Assembly: GCF_013390595.1 (NCBI RefSeq)
Contig: NZ_JACAWV010000007.1
Coordinates: 868,001 to 932,000 of the forward strand
DNA: 64,000 nucleotides
Source: Rhizobium sp. RM
Lineage (GTDB): Bacteria > Pseudomonadota > Alphaproteobacteria > Rhizobiales > Rhizobiaceae
Direction of reading: 5' to 3'
Part shown: positions 51,677-60,608 of the stretch, one piece after another
How positions within the stretch are numbered: position 1 is the first letter of the stretch
How the letters are laid out: each line of letters starts with the position of its first letter
Notes under the pieces: model-generated
Database searches by the model: none
What the model saw: the letters and a program-made list of their open reading frames with translations, nothing else
Told to the model about the DNA's origin: nothing
Translations under genes and position numbers: made by a program

Positions 51677-52570
51677 ATGTTTCAATTCCTTTTCGACCTC
51701 CTGATCAGGTCCGTCGATCTGGCTCTCATCGCCGTTGCCTTGAGTGCCGTTTACTCCCTGATCAAATTCCCCAATGTCGCACTTGTGCAATATGCCGTGG
51801 TGGGCGCTTTCGTGGCGATGTCACTGCATGCCGTTGGCCTGCCGCTGTTTCTGGCTGGTCTTGCCTCGGCGCTCTTCGTCGGGCTTCTCGCCGTCATCTT
51901 CAATATTCTGATCTTCGAACGCTTGCTGAAGTCTGATTCCGCCATCGCGCTGATCGGCTCTCTGGCACTCAGCATGATCCTCTCGGCAGTCTTTCTGCTG
52001 ACTTATGGCCCAACGGCCTACCGCTTCAAATTGCAGGTTTCGCCGGCAATGCGCATTCTCGGCGCTCGCATCACCGATCACCAGATCACCACGCTGGTGG
52101 TAACGGCGGTCGCACTTGGCCTTTTCGCGCTTATTCTTTTCAGGACTGGTCTCGGTCGGGAAATGCGCGCTACGGCGACAAATGGCGTTCTCGCCGCCGC
52201 CACAGGGATCGACACGCGCCGCGTCACCAACATCGTCGTTTTTCTCTCCGGAATTCTTGCAGCCCTTGGCGGCATCACCCTTGCCATGCGCGGCAGTGTC
52301 AGCATCGATCTCGGCACCAACATGATGCTTCCGGTCTTTGCCGCCGCCATTCTCGGTGGGCTCGGCAACGCGCTTGGTGCGATCGTGGGTGCAATCGTCA
52401 TCGCCGCCGCCGAAACCGCCATCACCAATACCAACATCGGCCCCTTCGTCGGTGAGGATTTCTACTTCCTTCCGGCAAGCTACGCGCCTGTGGCGTCCTT
52501 TGCCATCCTCGTCGTCTTCCTGCTGTTTCGCCCGCGCGGGCTGTTTACCAGCGAGGTGAACCGTGTTTGA
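51677..52570 (+). CDS. Branched-chain amino acid ABC permease (LivH-like)
   Basis: 297 residues from ATG 51677 (a GTG at 51671 adds two). About eight membrane helices. The motif GLGREMRATATNGVLAAATG is the ATPase-contact loop of the LivH family, and AAILGGLGNALGAIVG is the conserved C-terminal block. It overlaps the LivM-like gene by eight bases. Second gene of the importer operon after the hairpin. Confidence 0.92.
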   Translation: MFQFLFDLLIRSVDLALIAVALSAVYSLIKFPNVALVQYAVVGAFVAMSLHAVGLPLFLAGLASALFVGLLAVIFNILIFERLLKSDSAIALIGSLALSMILSAVFLLTYGPTAYRFKLQVSPAMRILGARITDHQITTLVVTAVALGLFALILFRTGLGREMRATATNGVLAAATGIDTRRVTNIVVFLSGILAALGGITLAMRGSVSIDLGTNMMLPVFAAAILGGLGNALGAIVGAIVIAAAETAITNTNIGPFVGEDFYFLPASYAPVASFAILVVFLLFRPRGLFTSEVNRV

Positions 52571-53453
52571 TTTCTTTATCCATGTCGCTTCGATCGCCTG
52601 CCTTTACGGGATATTGGCACTCAGCCTCAACTTGCAGGCGGGTTTTACGGGGCTCGTCAATTTTGGTCTTATCGCGCTTTTCGGTTGCGGCACATATGGG
52701 GCGGCCCTTGCAAAAGGCATGGGTTGGCATCCGCTCGTCGGCCTGCCTGCCGGTCTTCTTTTTGCGGCCCTTCTTGCCCTCTTTTACGCTCGTCTCGGGC
52801 GAAAGCTTTCAAGCGACTATTGGGGCATCGCCACGCTGTCGATCGCCGAAATCCTGCGCATCTCGATCACCAACGAGCAGGCACTGACAGGTGGCGCACA
52901 GGGAGTATCCGGCTTGCCGCTCCTGTTCGCCGAGTTCAAACCCTCTGATGGAACGGCTCGACTGGCGCTTTATGTCATCGTTCTGGCGCTTGTCTGGTTC
53001 ATCTGCCAGAGGATCGTCAAAAGTTCATTCGGCCTGGCCATGAAGCTGATGCGTGAAGAGCCACAACTCGCCCGCTCGCTTGGGTATGACCTCGATGCAA
53101 TCCGCCGTGTGGTCATGCTCATCAGCGCTGCCATCGCCGCATTTTCCGGGTTTCTTTATGCGCACTACCTGACGTTCGTCGGCCCGGATCAATTGTTCTC
53201 GCCTGAAACCTTCCTGATCTGGTCGATGGTGATCATTGGCGGAATCGGCAACAACTGGGGTGTGGTCGCCGGCGCCATCGTCATGCAATTTGCCATGGCC
53301 TACGTCCCATTCGTCAAGGACGCGCTGGATCTGCCGACCGACTTCGTTGCAGCCGCCCGGCTTGTCATCGTCGGCGGTGGCCTGCTTGCCTTTCTCCTCT
53401 GGCGTCCGAAAGGACTTTTCCCTGAAAGAGTGGGAGGAAATCATGGCCGTTAA
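52563..53453 (+). CDS. Branched-chain amino acid ABC permease (LivM-like)
   Basis: 296 residues, GTG start within the end of the LivH-like gene. About nine membrane helices; LSLNLQAGFTGLVNFG and the loop AMKLMREEPQLARSLGYDL are LivM signatures, as is MVIIGGIGNNWGVVAGA. It forms the transmembrane heterodimer with LivH. Its end overlaps the first ATPase gene by 11 bases, so all four membrane and ATPase genes are tightly coupled. Confidence 0.92.
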   Translation: MFDFFIHVASIACLYGILALSLNLQAGFTGLVNFGLIALFGCGTYGAALAKGMGWHPLVGLPAGLLFAALLALFYARLGRKLSSDYWGIATLSIAEILRISITNEQALTGGAQGVSGLPLLFAEFKPSDGTARLALYVIVLALVWFICQRIVKSSFGLAMKLMREEPQLARSLGYDLDAIRRVVMLISAAIAAFSGFLYAHYLTFVGPDQLFSPETFLIWSMVIIGGIGNNWGVVAGAIVMQFAMAYVPFVKDALDLPTDFVAAARLVIVGGGLLAFLLWRPKGLFPERVGGNHGR

Positions 53454-54201
53454 ACTTCTGGAACTCGTAGACGTTTCAAAGGCATTCGGTGCTCACCGTG
53501 TCCTGGAAGCCGTCAATTTCAATGTCGCAGAGGGAGAGATTGTCGGTTTGCTCGGGCCCAACGGTTCTGGCAAAAGCACGGCACTCAACGTTATCTCCGG
53601 CTTTTTACCGACCGACAGCGGCAGCATCCGCCTCGCCAATGCAGAGATCGCCAATGCGTCACCGCAACGCGTGACGATGCAGGGTCTGGTGCGAACGTTC
53701 CAGCTTCCTGCAATGCCGCACAAGATGACGGTGCGCGAAGTGCTGCAGACCGGCGCAAGTCGCAAGGTGGGCCTTCGCTCCATCTTCAGCCGTTTCAGCT
53801 TCGACGATGAGTTGGAAACGCTGCTGGAGGCATTCCGGCTGACGCACGTGGCCGATCTTCCGGCCAGCGCGCTGTCTGGCGGACAGAAGAAACTCCTGTC
53901 CGTGGCAACCGCGTTGCGCAGCAAACCACGCCTTCTATGCCTTGACGAACCGACCGCGGGTGTCCACCCCAATCTGAGGGCGGATATGGTGACGATCCTC
54001 AAGCGCTACCGGGATGCCGGCGTCGCCATTCTGGTGGTGGAACACGATATGCTGTTCATTCGTGACCTTTGTTCGCGCTGCGTTGTTCTCGATCGCGGCG
54101 AAATCATCGCTGACTGCACCCCGAGAGAACTTGAAGATAATCCACGTGTGGTCGAGGCCTATCTCGGCAAAGCCGTTGAAAAGGGAAAGACGACGCTATG
54201 A
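53443..54201 (+). CDS. Branched-chain amino acid ABC ATPase (LivG-like)
   Basis: 252 residues from ATG 53443, with GGGAGG seven bases upstream; longer frames run through livM. Walker A GPNGSGKSTALNVISG, signature ALSGGQKKLLSVATAL and Walker B LLCLDEPTAGVHP. The signature departs slightly from the more common LSGGQQRRLEIARAL. Overlaps the LivF-like gene by four bases (ATGA). One of two ATPases of the importer. Confidence 0.9.
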   Translation: MAVKLLELVDVSKAFGAHRVLEAVNFNVAEGEIVGLLGPNGSGKSTALNVISGFLPTDSGSIRLANAEIANASPQRVTMQGLVRTFQLPAMPHKMTVREVLQTGASRKVGLRSIFSRFSFDDELETLLEAFRLTHVADLPASALSGGQKKLLSVATALRSKPRLLCLDEPTAGVHPNLRADMVTILKRYRDAGVAILVVEHDMLFIRDLCSRCVVLDRGEIIADCTPRELEDNPRVVEAYLGKAVEKGKTTL

Positions 54202-54923
54202 TCGAAGCCAAGGACATTCGCGCCGGTTATGGCGATGGCGCCGACATTCTCACTGGTATCTCGCTGACAGCAAATCGTCAGGAGATCGTGACCATTCTGG
54301 GCCCAAACGGCTGTGGCAAGTCGACCCTTCTGAAGACCATTGCCGGCTACGTCCGCCCTCGCGCCGGCAGTATCACCTTCGAGGGTCAGGAGGTCAGCAA
54401 CATTCCGATCCATGAAAAGGTGCGTTATCACAAGGTCGGTTATGTACCGCAGACGGACAACGTGTTCGGCACCTTGACGGTCGTTGAAAACATCATGCTG
54501 GGGGCTCGTCTGCTTGAAAAGCAAGAGAGAGAAAAGCGTTTCGACGGGCTGATGCGGCAATATCCGGCACTCGCGACGAAGAAGAACCGGAAGGCCTCGG
54601 CTCTTTCCGGCGGTGAAAGGCAAATTCTCTCCCTGGCACGAGCTTTGATCTCAGGGCCGAAAATTCTGCTTCTCGATGAGCCCTCTGCGGGTCTGTCACC
54701 CCTGATGATGCATGACGTCTTCGACGCCATCGCCTCGATCCGCGACAGCGAGGACATGTGCATCCTGATGGTCGAGCAGAACGCCTTTGAGGCGCTTGGC
54801 ATTGCAGACCGCGCTTATGTGCTGTCACTGGGACATGTCGCGCTGACGGCCAATGCATCCGACTTGCTGGAAGACCCCGCCATGCGCAAACTCTATCTCG
54901 GCGCCGAGATCGAGACGGCCTAG
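54198..54923 (+). CDS. Branched-chain amino acid ABC ATPase (LivF-like)
   Basis: 241 residues. Walker A GPNGCGKSTLLKTIAGY, signature SALSGGERQILSLARAL, Walker B ILLLDEPSAGLSP, and the H-loop region LMVEQNAFEALG typical of LivF. Start overlaps LivG by ATGA. Last gene of the operon, followed by a strong hairpin shared with the convergent Lrp gene. Confidence 0.92.
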   Translation: MIEAKDIRAGYGDGADILTGISLTANRQEIVTILGPNGCGKSTLLKTIAGYVRPRAGSITFEGQEVSNIPIHEKVRYHKVGYVPQTDNVFGTLTVVENIMLGARLLEKQEREKRFDGLMRQYPALATKKNRKASALSGGERQILSLARALISGPKILLLDEPSAGLSPLMMHDVFDAIASIRDSEDMCILMVEQNAFEALGIADRAYVLSLGHVALTANASDLLEDPAMRKLYLGAEIETA

Positions 54924-54938
54924 ACATCGAGAACCGGG

Positions 54939-54970
54939 TGTCGCAAGGCGGCTTAACGCGCCTTGCGACA
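54939..54970. terminator. Bidirectional hairpin between LivF and Lrp genes
   Basis: TGTCGCAAGGCG (54939-54950) pairs perfectly with CGCCTTGCGACA (54959-54970), loop of eight. A 12-bp stem without a long T-run, placed exactly between the convergent stops; its right arm ends seven bases before the Lrp stop codon. Confidence 0.7.
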
Positions 54971-54976
54971 GTCCGC

Positions 54977-55444
54977 TTAAAGGAAAAGCGGCAGGGCTCC
55001 GTCGTTCTTGATCTCTTCCATCACCGCATAGGTGCGGGTTTCGCAAACACCTGGCCAACTAAGCACAATCTCACCGAGGAAACGCCTGTAAGCATTCATG
55101 TTCGTCAACCGGGTTTTCACCAGGTAGTCAAAACCGCCGGCAACCATATGGCATTCCAGCACTTCCGGCGCCCGCCTTACGGCAAGCGCAAACTTCTCGA
55201 AAACATCCGGCGTTGTTTTGTCCAGCAGAACCTCGATGAAGACCAGCAGATCGTAACCGATAAGGCCCGGATTGAGGCGGCAACCAAAGCCGGTGATAAA
55301 ACCATCACGCTGGAGGCGCCGAAACCGGTCACTCATGGATGTCTGCGGAATACCGAGCCTTTGCGCCAGCTCACTATTGGTGATCCGGCCTTCGGACTGC
55401 AGGATCATCAGAATCCGCCGGTCAGTTTTATCGAGCTCCAGCAC
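54977..55444 (-). CDS. Lrp/AsnC family transcriptional regulator
   Basis: 155 residues. N-terminal helix-turn-helix ITNSELAQRLGIPQTSMSDR followed by a RAM/AsnC effector domain (VFIEVLLDKTTPDVFEKF, then CHMVAGGFDYLVKTRL). Such proteins form octamers and respond to amino acids. Convergent with the branched-chain importer and probably its regulator, possibly via the dyad at 50321. The adjacent efflux operon on the other side has its own MarR. Confidence 0.9.
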   Translation of the reverse strand: MLELDKTDRRILMILQSEGRITNSELAQRLGIPQTSMSDRFRRLQRDGFITGFGCRLNPGLIGYDLLVFIEVLLDKTTPDVFEKFALAVRRAPEVLECHMVAGGFDYLVKTRLTNMNAYRRFLGEIVLSWPGVCETRTYAVMEEIKNDGALPLFL

Positions 55445-55547
55445 CCGTCATTCCCCATCTTTTTCTTATATACATAGACATATATTGATACATATACGCC
55501 TATGCTTTGCAAGCGGGGAAGCTCGTCCTTTCCACCTGGAAAAGCGC

Positions 55548-56672
55548 TTAGAGATGACGGTTTGCGAGGTGTCGTCGATCATCCAGACTCGAGCAGAGAA
55601 CCGCGAGAACAATCCCGATTGCTGCGCCGAGCAATGTGTCGAGAACGCGCTCGGGCACCATGGTGTGGCTAGCGGCATAGGGAGCGGCAAGATAGCTCAT
55701 CAGCAGCGCCATTGGCGTGACGAGAATCTGGCCGAGGCCGTAATTAGAACCGATAATCACCTCCGTCACGAACTGCAAACCGGCCAAGATGACGATGATG
55801 AGCCAGACGGACGGTTCCTGCTGCAAGATCAACCAGACCAGGATCGCACCGGCAACGGTCCCCAGCGTTCTCTGCAAGGCACGGTTCATGCTGATATGAA
55901 GATGTGAGCCCTGCATGACAGCCATGGCGCCAAGCACGGCCCAGGCGGGGTGCGCCGCGCCGAGAACATGGGCTGAGAGACCCGCAATCGCCGAGCCGAG
56001 CGCGATGCGCAGTGCAGCGACGACGCGATGGCTCCAAGGTCGAAGCGGCTCTACGGGGAAGGGAAGATCGCCGTTTGCCTTGTGTCGGAACACTTCCGTC
56101 AGGCTGCAGATCAGCCAGGCAAGAAGGGCAACGATCGCCGTGGCAAGGCCACGCTCGATAATCTCGCTCGCCGACGTGACGTGCCCCATCGAGGCACCTG
56201 CGGCAAAAACGAAGATAAGAGCCCCCGGAGGCCCAAATCGCCCTGTCGTGACGACAAAAAAGAACGTGCCCGAGAGCAGCGCAAGAAGCAGGAGCAGCAT
56301 GATGGAAGGCGCTCCGAGCCATGCCGCAAGCGACATCACGAGAACGCCAACCGTTTGCCAGAATGCGCATTGCAGCACGATCCCGCCACGCTTGCCCCGT
56401 TCAGCGAAACGGCCAAAAAGGGCGACCAGCGCACCCAATGAGGCAAAACCGATCAGATGAGACCAGGACGAAAGATGGACAAGCGGAAGGGCAATCAGCA
56501 CCGTCAATGCCGCCTGCAATCCGGCGAGTGCGGAATTGCGGAGGAACGGCTGACCCGATACCGTCATGCTTTCACGAAACTGCCTGGGATGCAGCAGGTG
56601 ACGGGCGGCATCGATACGGCGAGGACGTGTCACTGCAGACAGAGCAATCTCGGAAGACGTCTGATTGCTCAT
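55548..56672 (-). CDS. FUSC family membrane protein (aromatic acid exporter-like)
   Basis: 374 residues with about ten membrane helices in two groups and a short cytoplasmic stretch between. A duplicated pattern (LIALPLVHLSSWSHLIGFAS and AHPAWAVLGAMAVMQGSHLH) and RALQRTLGTVAGAILVW identify the fusaric acid resistance/p-hydroxybenzoate efflux-type family. The length is half that of full FUSC pumps. The start overlaps the MarR stop (ATGA). Likely exports a toxic aromatic compound sensed by the MarR protein. No membrane-fusion partner is adjacent. Confidence 0.85.
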   Translation of the reverse strand: MSNQTSSEIALSAVTRPRRIDAARHLLHPRQFRESMTVSGQPFLRNSALAGLQAALTVLIALPLVHLSSWSHLIGFASLGALVALFGRFAERGKRGGIVLQCAFWQTVGVLVMSLAAWLGAPSIMLLLLLALLSGTFFFVVTTGRFGPPGALIFVFAAGASMGHVTSASEIIERGLATAIVALLAWLICSLTEVFRHKANGDLPFPVEPLRPWSHRVVAALRIALGSAIAGLSAHVLGAAHPAWAVLGAMAVMQGSHLHISMNRALQRTLGTVAGAILVWLILQQEPSVWLIIVILAGLQFVTEVIIGSNYGLGQILVTPMALLMSYLAAPYAASHTMVPERVLDTLLGAAIGIVLAVLCSSLDDRRHLANRHL

Positions 56673-57142
56673 CTGGATTTCTCCTCGCGACGCCGCGCCT
56701 GGATCGCCGATAACCTCTCATCGATACGGTCGAAGTGCTGAAGCATGATCGCGAGATCGTCATCGGAAATGTTGGCCAGCATCTCCTCCTCACCCTTCAC
56801 AAGTTCGCGTCGGATGGCAGCAACACGCTCTTCGCCGCTCTCTGTCAGATAGATCAGCCGCGCTCGGCTATCGTTCTCGTCAACCCGGCGTTCAACCAGG
56901 CCCTGGCGACACAGAATATCCAGCAGGCGCACGAGGCTCGAGCCATCGATACCCACGAGGGCCGCAAGCTCTTTCTGCGTAATACCGCCACCGGTTTCCT
57001 GAAGATGAACGAGCGGTGCCCAGGTCGCATCGGAAAGGCCCGATTCAGCCAGGCGTTCGTCAAGAGCCCGGCGCCAGCGGCGGGCGAGCAAAGAGAAGCG
57101 GACGCCGAAACGCGCGCGTGGAGAAGAATGTTTGGAGGTCAT
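56669..57142 (-). CDS. MarR family transcriptional regulator
   Basis: 157 residues from ATG 57142; a TTG at 57160 is possible but would place the start inside the operator. The winged helix includes ITQKELAALVGIDGSSLVRL and the wing RRVDENDSRARLIYLTESG with the conserved Asp-Arg pair. Dimeric repressors of this type bind phenolic ligands and control an adjacent exporter. The palindrome at 57158-57191 directly upstream is its probable self-operator. Cotranscribed with the FUSC gene. Confidence 0.92.
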   Translation of the reverse strand: MTSKHSSPRARFGVRFSLLARRWRRALDERLAESGLSDATWAPLVHLQETGGGITQKELAALVGIDGSSLVRLLDILCRQGLVERRVDENDSRARLIYLTESGEERVAAIRRELVKGEEEMLANISDDDLAIMLQHFDRIDERLSAIQARRREEKSR

Positions 57143-57157
57143 GGTCAGAGTAAACCA

Positions 57158-57191
57158 CAATATAATTTGATTTGCAATTCAAATTATATTG
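57158..57191. promoter_or_regulatory. MarR operator palindrome
   Basis: CAATATAATTTG (57158-57169) and CAAATTATATTG (57180-57191) are perfect 12-bp inverted arms with a ten-base spacer; inside, ATTTG...CAAAT forms a second dyad. AT-rich palindromes of this size immediately before a marR gene are typical autoregulatory sites. Confidence 0.75.
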
Positions 57192-57284
57192 GCGAGATTT
57201 TCTGAAGACTGAAAGCGTATCTTTCGCAATGCGAACGCCGTTAGCAACCTGCACGATTGCCCGACGCGATCGGGCACGCGATCG

Positions 57285-57313
57285 TTGACACTCAAGCTTC
57301 CGTTAACCATGAT
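57285..57313 (+). promoter_or_regulatory. Sigma-70-type promoter of the autotransporter gene
   Basis: A perfect TTGACA -35 (57285-57290), 17-base spacer, and CATGAT at -10 (57308-57313; four of six matches to TATAAT). The predicted start near 57320 leaves a leader of about 57 bases. Confidence 0.5.
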
Positions 57314-57376
57314 TGAGCGCGATTCGTTAATCAGCCGCCGATCCGATTCGGCATCCCTTTTTGCATCGGTCGCGCA

Positions 57377-60300
57377 ATGACACAGCAACTGCTTCCGGTG
57401 TTTTCCCGACGCCTGACCTTATTCAGCGCACTTGCTTCACTCACGTTCAGCACACCGTCGTTTGCCCAGTCCGTGTGGACAGGCAGCACCAACAATGAGT
57501 TCAGCGAGGGAACGAACTGGGCTCCCGGCCTTCCTGGAGAGACTGATACAGCCACGGTGAACAGCGGTTCGCCGCAGGTCACAAATGATGTCACGATCGA
57601 TCAGCTTGGCGTCGATGGCGGAAACGTTACGATCTCCAACACCGGCGCGTTGACTGTAAGTAACGGAACGACGATCACATCGGGCACGGTTGGCATCAAT
57701 GCAGGCGGCGTCCTGAATTCAGACGTCAACCTCGATGGCGGCGGGCTTGCTGTCGACGGCACCCTCAACGGCAATCTGATGCTGAACACCGGCAATGTGA
57801 CGGTGAATGGCGCACTCGGCAGCGCGACCGTCGGAACCGGCACGGCGCTTTCCAACAACGGAACGGTGGGCGATGTCTCCGTGTTGTCGGGCGGAACATT
57901 TGATAACAACAGTGGAGCTTCGGCAGCCACATTGACAAACGCCGGCACGGCATCCAATGCCGGCACCATCGGTTCATTGAACAACACGGCGGGAACCTTC
58001 ACAAACAATACCGGCGGCACGATTACCGGCACAGCAACGATTGCCGACGGGACGGTGGTCAACAACTTCGTCATCACCGATGCCGATGTCGCGGCCGTCG
58101 CCACGTTCGTCAACAACAGCGATGGGACGGTCAGCACGCTCGTCAATGCCGGAACATCGTCCAATGCCGGTACGATTGGTATGCTCACGAACACGTCGGG
58201 CAACTTCACCAACAATAACGGCGGCACAGTAACGGGGAAAACGACCGTTTCAGGCGGAACGGTCACCAACAATTTCGTCGTGACCGATGTGGACGTTGCA
58301 GCCGTCGCAACGTTCGTCAACAACAGTGGCGCAACAGCCGGAAACGTCCAGAACGCCGGTACCGTCTCCAATGCGGGTACCATTGCCTCACTTCAAAACG
58401 ACGCGGGAAGTTTTACCAACAACTTCGGGGGAATCGTGACAGGCGGGACGAATGTCTCCGGGGGCAGTGTCACGAACAACGCAACCCTGAACGACGTCAA
58501 TATCGGTTCGAGCGGAACGTTCACCAACACAACAGGCGCCGTCGCCGGTGCGGTTACCAATGCCGGCAACAGTTCGAATGCGGGCACGATTGCGTCACTC
58601 ACCAATACAGCAGGAAGCTTCACCAACAATTCCGGCGGGACGATCACCGGAACCACCACGGTTTCCGGCGGCACCGTCACCAACAATTTCGTCGTGACCG
58701 ATGTGGATGTTGCCGCAGTCGCTACCTTCGTCAACAACAGTGGCGCATCTGCCGGCGCCGTTACCAATTCGGGCACCACGACCAACGCGGGTACGATCGC
58801 CTCTCTCCAGAACGATGGCGGGCTATTCACCAACAATAGCGGAGGCACCGTTTCGGGAACCACAACAGTCGACGGCGGCAGTGTCGTCAACAATGCAGCC
58901 CTTGCGGATGTCGATGTCGGCGCACAGGGCACATTCACCAACAACAGTGGGGCCACGGCAGGCGCGGTATCCAATTCAGGCACCAGTGCGAATGCAGGCA
59001 CGATCGCGTCCCTCGTTAACAGCAGCGGCTCCTTCTACAATACAGGCACCATCAGCGGCACCGCGACGGTTACAGGCGGCGAACTTGTCAACGACGGAAC
59101 GGTAACAGGCACCATCGATATCTTCGACGGTGGCCTCCTCTCCGGTAGCGGGGTGTCTGGAGGACTTGTCGTCAATGCCGGCGGCGTGCTCTCCCCCGGC
59201 CCCGGCATTCGGACACTGGCTGTGAATGGCGACCTGACATTCCAGGCGGGATCGATTTACGCGGTCGACATCAACTCGGCAGGTGCCTCCGACCAGGTCA
59301 ATGCATCGGGTGCGGTCACCATCGGCGGCGGCACTCTAATGCTGCGTGCGGAAAGCGGCAGCTATGGGCTTTCGACCGATTACACAATCCTGACGGCCAG
59401 CAGCATCAGCGGTACATTCTCAACCATTGACAGTGACTTTGCTTTCCTTTCTCCGTCGCTGTCCTACAGCAGCACGGCTGTCGACCTCCGCCTTGACCGC
59501 AACGATGTGCGCTTTGCCGATGTTGCACTGACGGCAAACGACCGTGCCACCGCAAATACGGTGGAAGAACTGGGAGCTGCAAATACGCTCTTCTCGGCTG
59601 TCCTGCCGCTGAATGTCGAGACTGCCGCCAGTGCATTCACGCAGCTCAACGGTGAAATCCATCCGTCACTGAAAAGCACATTCCTGTGGCAGAGCCAGTT
59701 TCTGCGCGAGGCAGTCATTGCTGAAACTTCGCAGTTTTCGGCACGGCGGTCGACGAAAAACGGCGATGTTTCGCTCTGGGCATCGGGCGTAGTGGCGCAA
59801 AACCATATCGACAGTCGTGGCAATGCACGCGGCATAGACAACACCGTGACCGGAACACTGATTGGCGCCGACATCGCGCTTCTTGACCAATGGCACCTTG
59901 GCGGCGTTCTGGGCAGCAGCGACCTGTCCACAAATCCGCAAGCGGCTGCCGATTCCTACCATGCCGGCCTTTATGCCGTGGGCGACTTTGGCCCGCTGAA
60001 CCTTATCGGCGGTGCCCTCTACAGCCGAAACGACATCACAACCCGCAGGGACATCGCGTTCGGCACATTCACCGATCAGCTTTCTGCCGACTACGCCAGT
60101 ACCGCAGCTCAGGTCTTTGGAGACATTTCCTGGACGCTGAAGATGGATGGCATCGATCTCCAGCCCTTTGCCAATCTGGCCTACGTCAATCTCGAGACTG
60201 ATGACTTCAAGGAAAGAGGCGGCGCTGCGGCGTTGTCGGTCGCTGGCGGTTCCGATAGTCTCGCCGTATCGACATTGGGTCTGCGCATGTCGTCCAACCT

Positions 60301-60571
60301 GGAGTTCGGCGGCTTGCCTGTCGTTGCATCCGGCATGATCGGCTGGCGCCACGCGGCTGGCGACACGACACCCGTCTCGCTTTCTGCCTTTGAAGGTGGC
60401 TCACCCTTCATCCTTGAAGGTGTTACCATGCCGCGCGATACGCTCCTGGTCAGGACTGGCATTGCTGCGCGACTGTCCAGATCAGCACGCCTCACGCTCA
60501 CCTATTCCGGCGAGTTTGCACGCGGCTTCCAATCAAACGCGGCACACGCCAACCTGTCGGTCAATTTCTGA
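57377..60571 (+). CDS. Autotransporter (type Va) with tandem 69-residue repeats
   Basis: 1,064 residues. Signal peptide LTLFSALASLTFSTPSFAQ. The passenger begins with a repeat-rich beta-helix: five complete 69-residue units from residue 174 to 518, then a diverging sixth, rich in Asn, Thr, Gly and Ser. A pectin-lyase-like stem (LSPGPGIRTLAVNGDLTF) leads to the autotransporter beta-domain, about residues 790-1064 (ISWTLKMDGIDLQPFANLAY), ending in the aromatic C-terminus LSVNF. No serine protease motif. Probably a surface adhesin or biofilm factor. Divergent from the MarR-FUSC operon. Confidence 0.92.
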   Translation: MTQQLLPVFSRRLTLFSALASLTFSTPSFAQSVWTGSTNNEFSEGTNWAPGLPGETDTATVNSGSPQVTNDVTIDQLGVDGGNVTISNTGALTVSNGTTITSGTVGINAGGVLNSDVNLDGGGLAVDGTLNGNLMLNTGNVTVNGALGSATVGTGTALSNNGTVGDVSVLSGGTFDNNSGASAATLTNAGTASNAGTIGSLNNTAGTFTNNTGGTITGTATIADGTVVNNFVITDADVAAVATFVNNSDGTVSTLVNAGTSSNAGTIGMLTNTSGNFTNNNGGTVTGKTTVSGGTVTNNFVVTDVDVAAVATFVNNSGATAGNVQNAGTVSNAGTIASLQNDAGSFTNNFGGIVTGGTNVSGGSVTNNATLNDVNIGSSGTFTNTTGAVAGAVTNAGNSSNAGTIASLTNTAGSFTNNSGGTITGTTTVSGGTVTNNFVVTDVDVAAVATFVNNSGASAGAVTNSGTTTNAGTIASLQNDGGLFTNNSGGTVSGTTTVDGGSVVNNAALADVDVGAQGTFTNNSGATAGAVSNSGTSANAGTIASLVNSSGSFYNTGTISGTATVTGGELVNDGTVTGTIDIFDGGLLSGSGVSGGLVVNAGGVLSPGPGIRTLAVNGDLTFQAGSIYAVDINSAGASDQVNASGAVTIGGGTLMLRAESGSYGLSTDYTILTASSISGTFSTIDSDFAFLSPSLSYSSTAVDLRLDRNDVRFADVALTANDRATANTVEELGAANTLFSAVLPLNVETAASAFTQLNGEIHPSLKSTFLWQSQFLREAVIAETSQFSARRSTKNGDVSLWASGVVAQNHIDSRGNARGIDNTVTGTLIGADIALLDQWHLGGVLGSSDLSTNPQAAADSYHAGLYAVGDFGPLNLIGGALYSRNDITTRRDIAFGTFTDQLSADYASTAAQVFGDISWTLKMDGIDLQPFANLAYVNLETDDFKERGGAAALSVAGGSDSLAVSTLGLRMSSNLEFGGLPVVASGMIGWRHAAGDTTPVSLSAFEGGSPFILEGVTMPRDTLLVRTGIAARLSRSARLTLTYSGEFARGFQSNAAHANLSVNF
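57896..58930 (+). repeat. Tandem 207-bp coding repeats in the autotransporter passenger
   Basis: Five in-frame units of 207 bp start at 57896, 58103, 58310, 58517 and 58724, with a partial sixth from 58931. Each encodes 69 residues of the pattern TFxNNSG...NAGTIxSL...FTNN.GG...GG.V.NN. Units 2 and 4 are very similar near their ends (TVTNNFVVTDVDVAAVA). Tandem duplication within a gene; not a CRISPR. Confidence 0.9.
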
Positions 60572-60608
60572 AGCAAGCGCCTTCTCGGCTCATGTCGCCT
60601 GGCGTCAA

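Noticed and set aside
57896-58930. Possible CRISPR-like periodic array
   Set aside because: The period is 207 bp, the units are in-frame coding repeats without distinct spacers, and no cas genes are present.
57601-59001. Long minus-strand frames (260 and 202 codons) rich in Pro, Val and Thr
   Set aside because: Antisense to the autotransporter repeats; they repeat with the same 69-codon period, so they are artefacts of the repeat.
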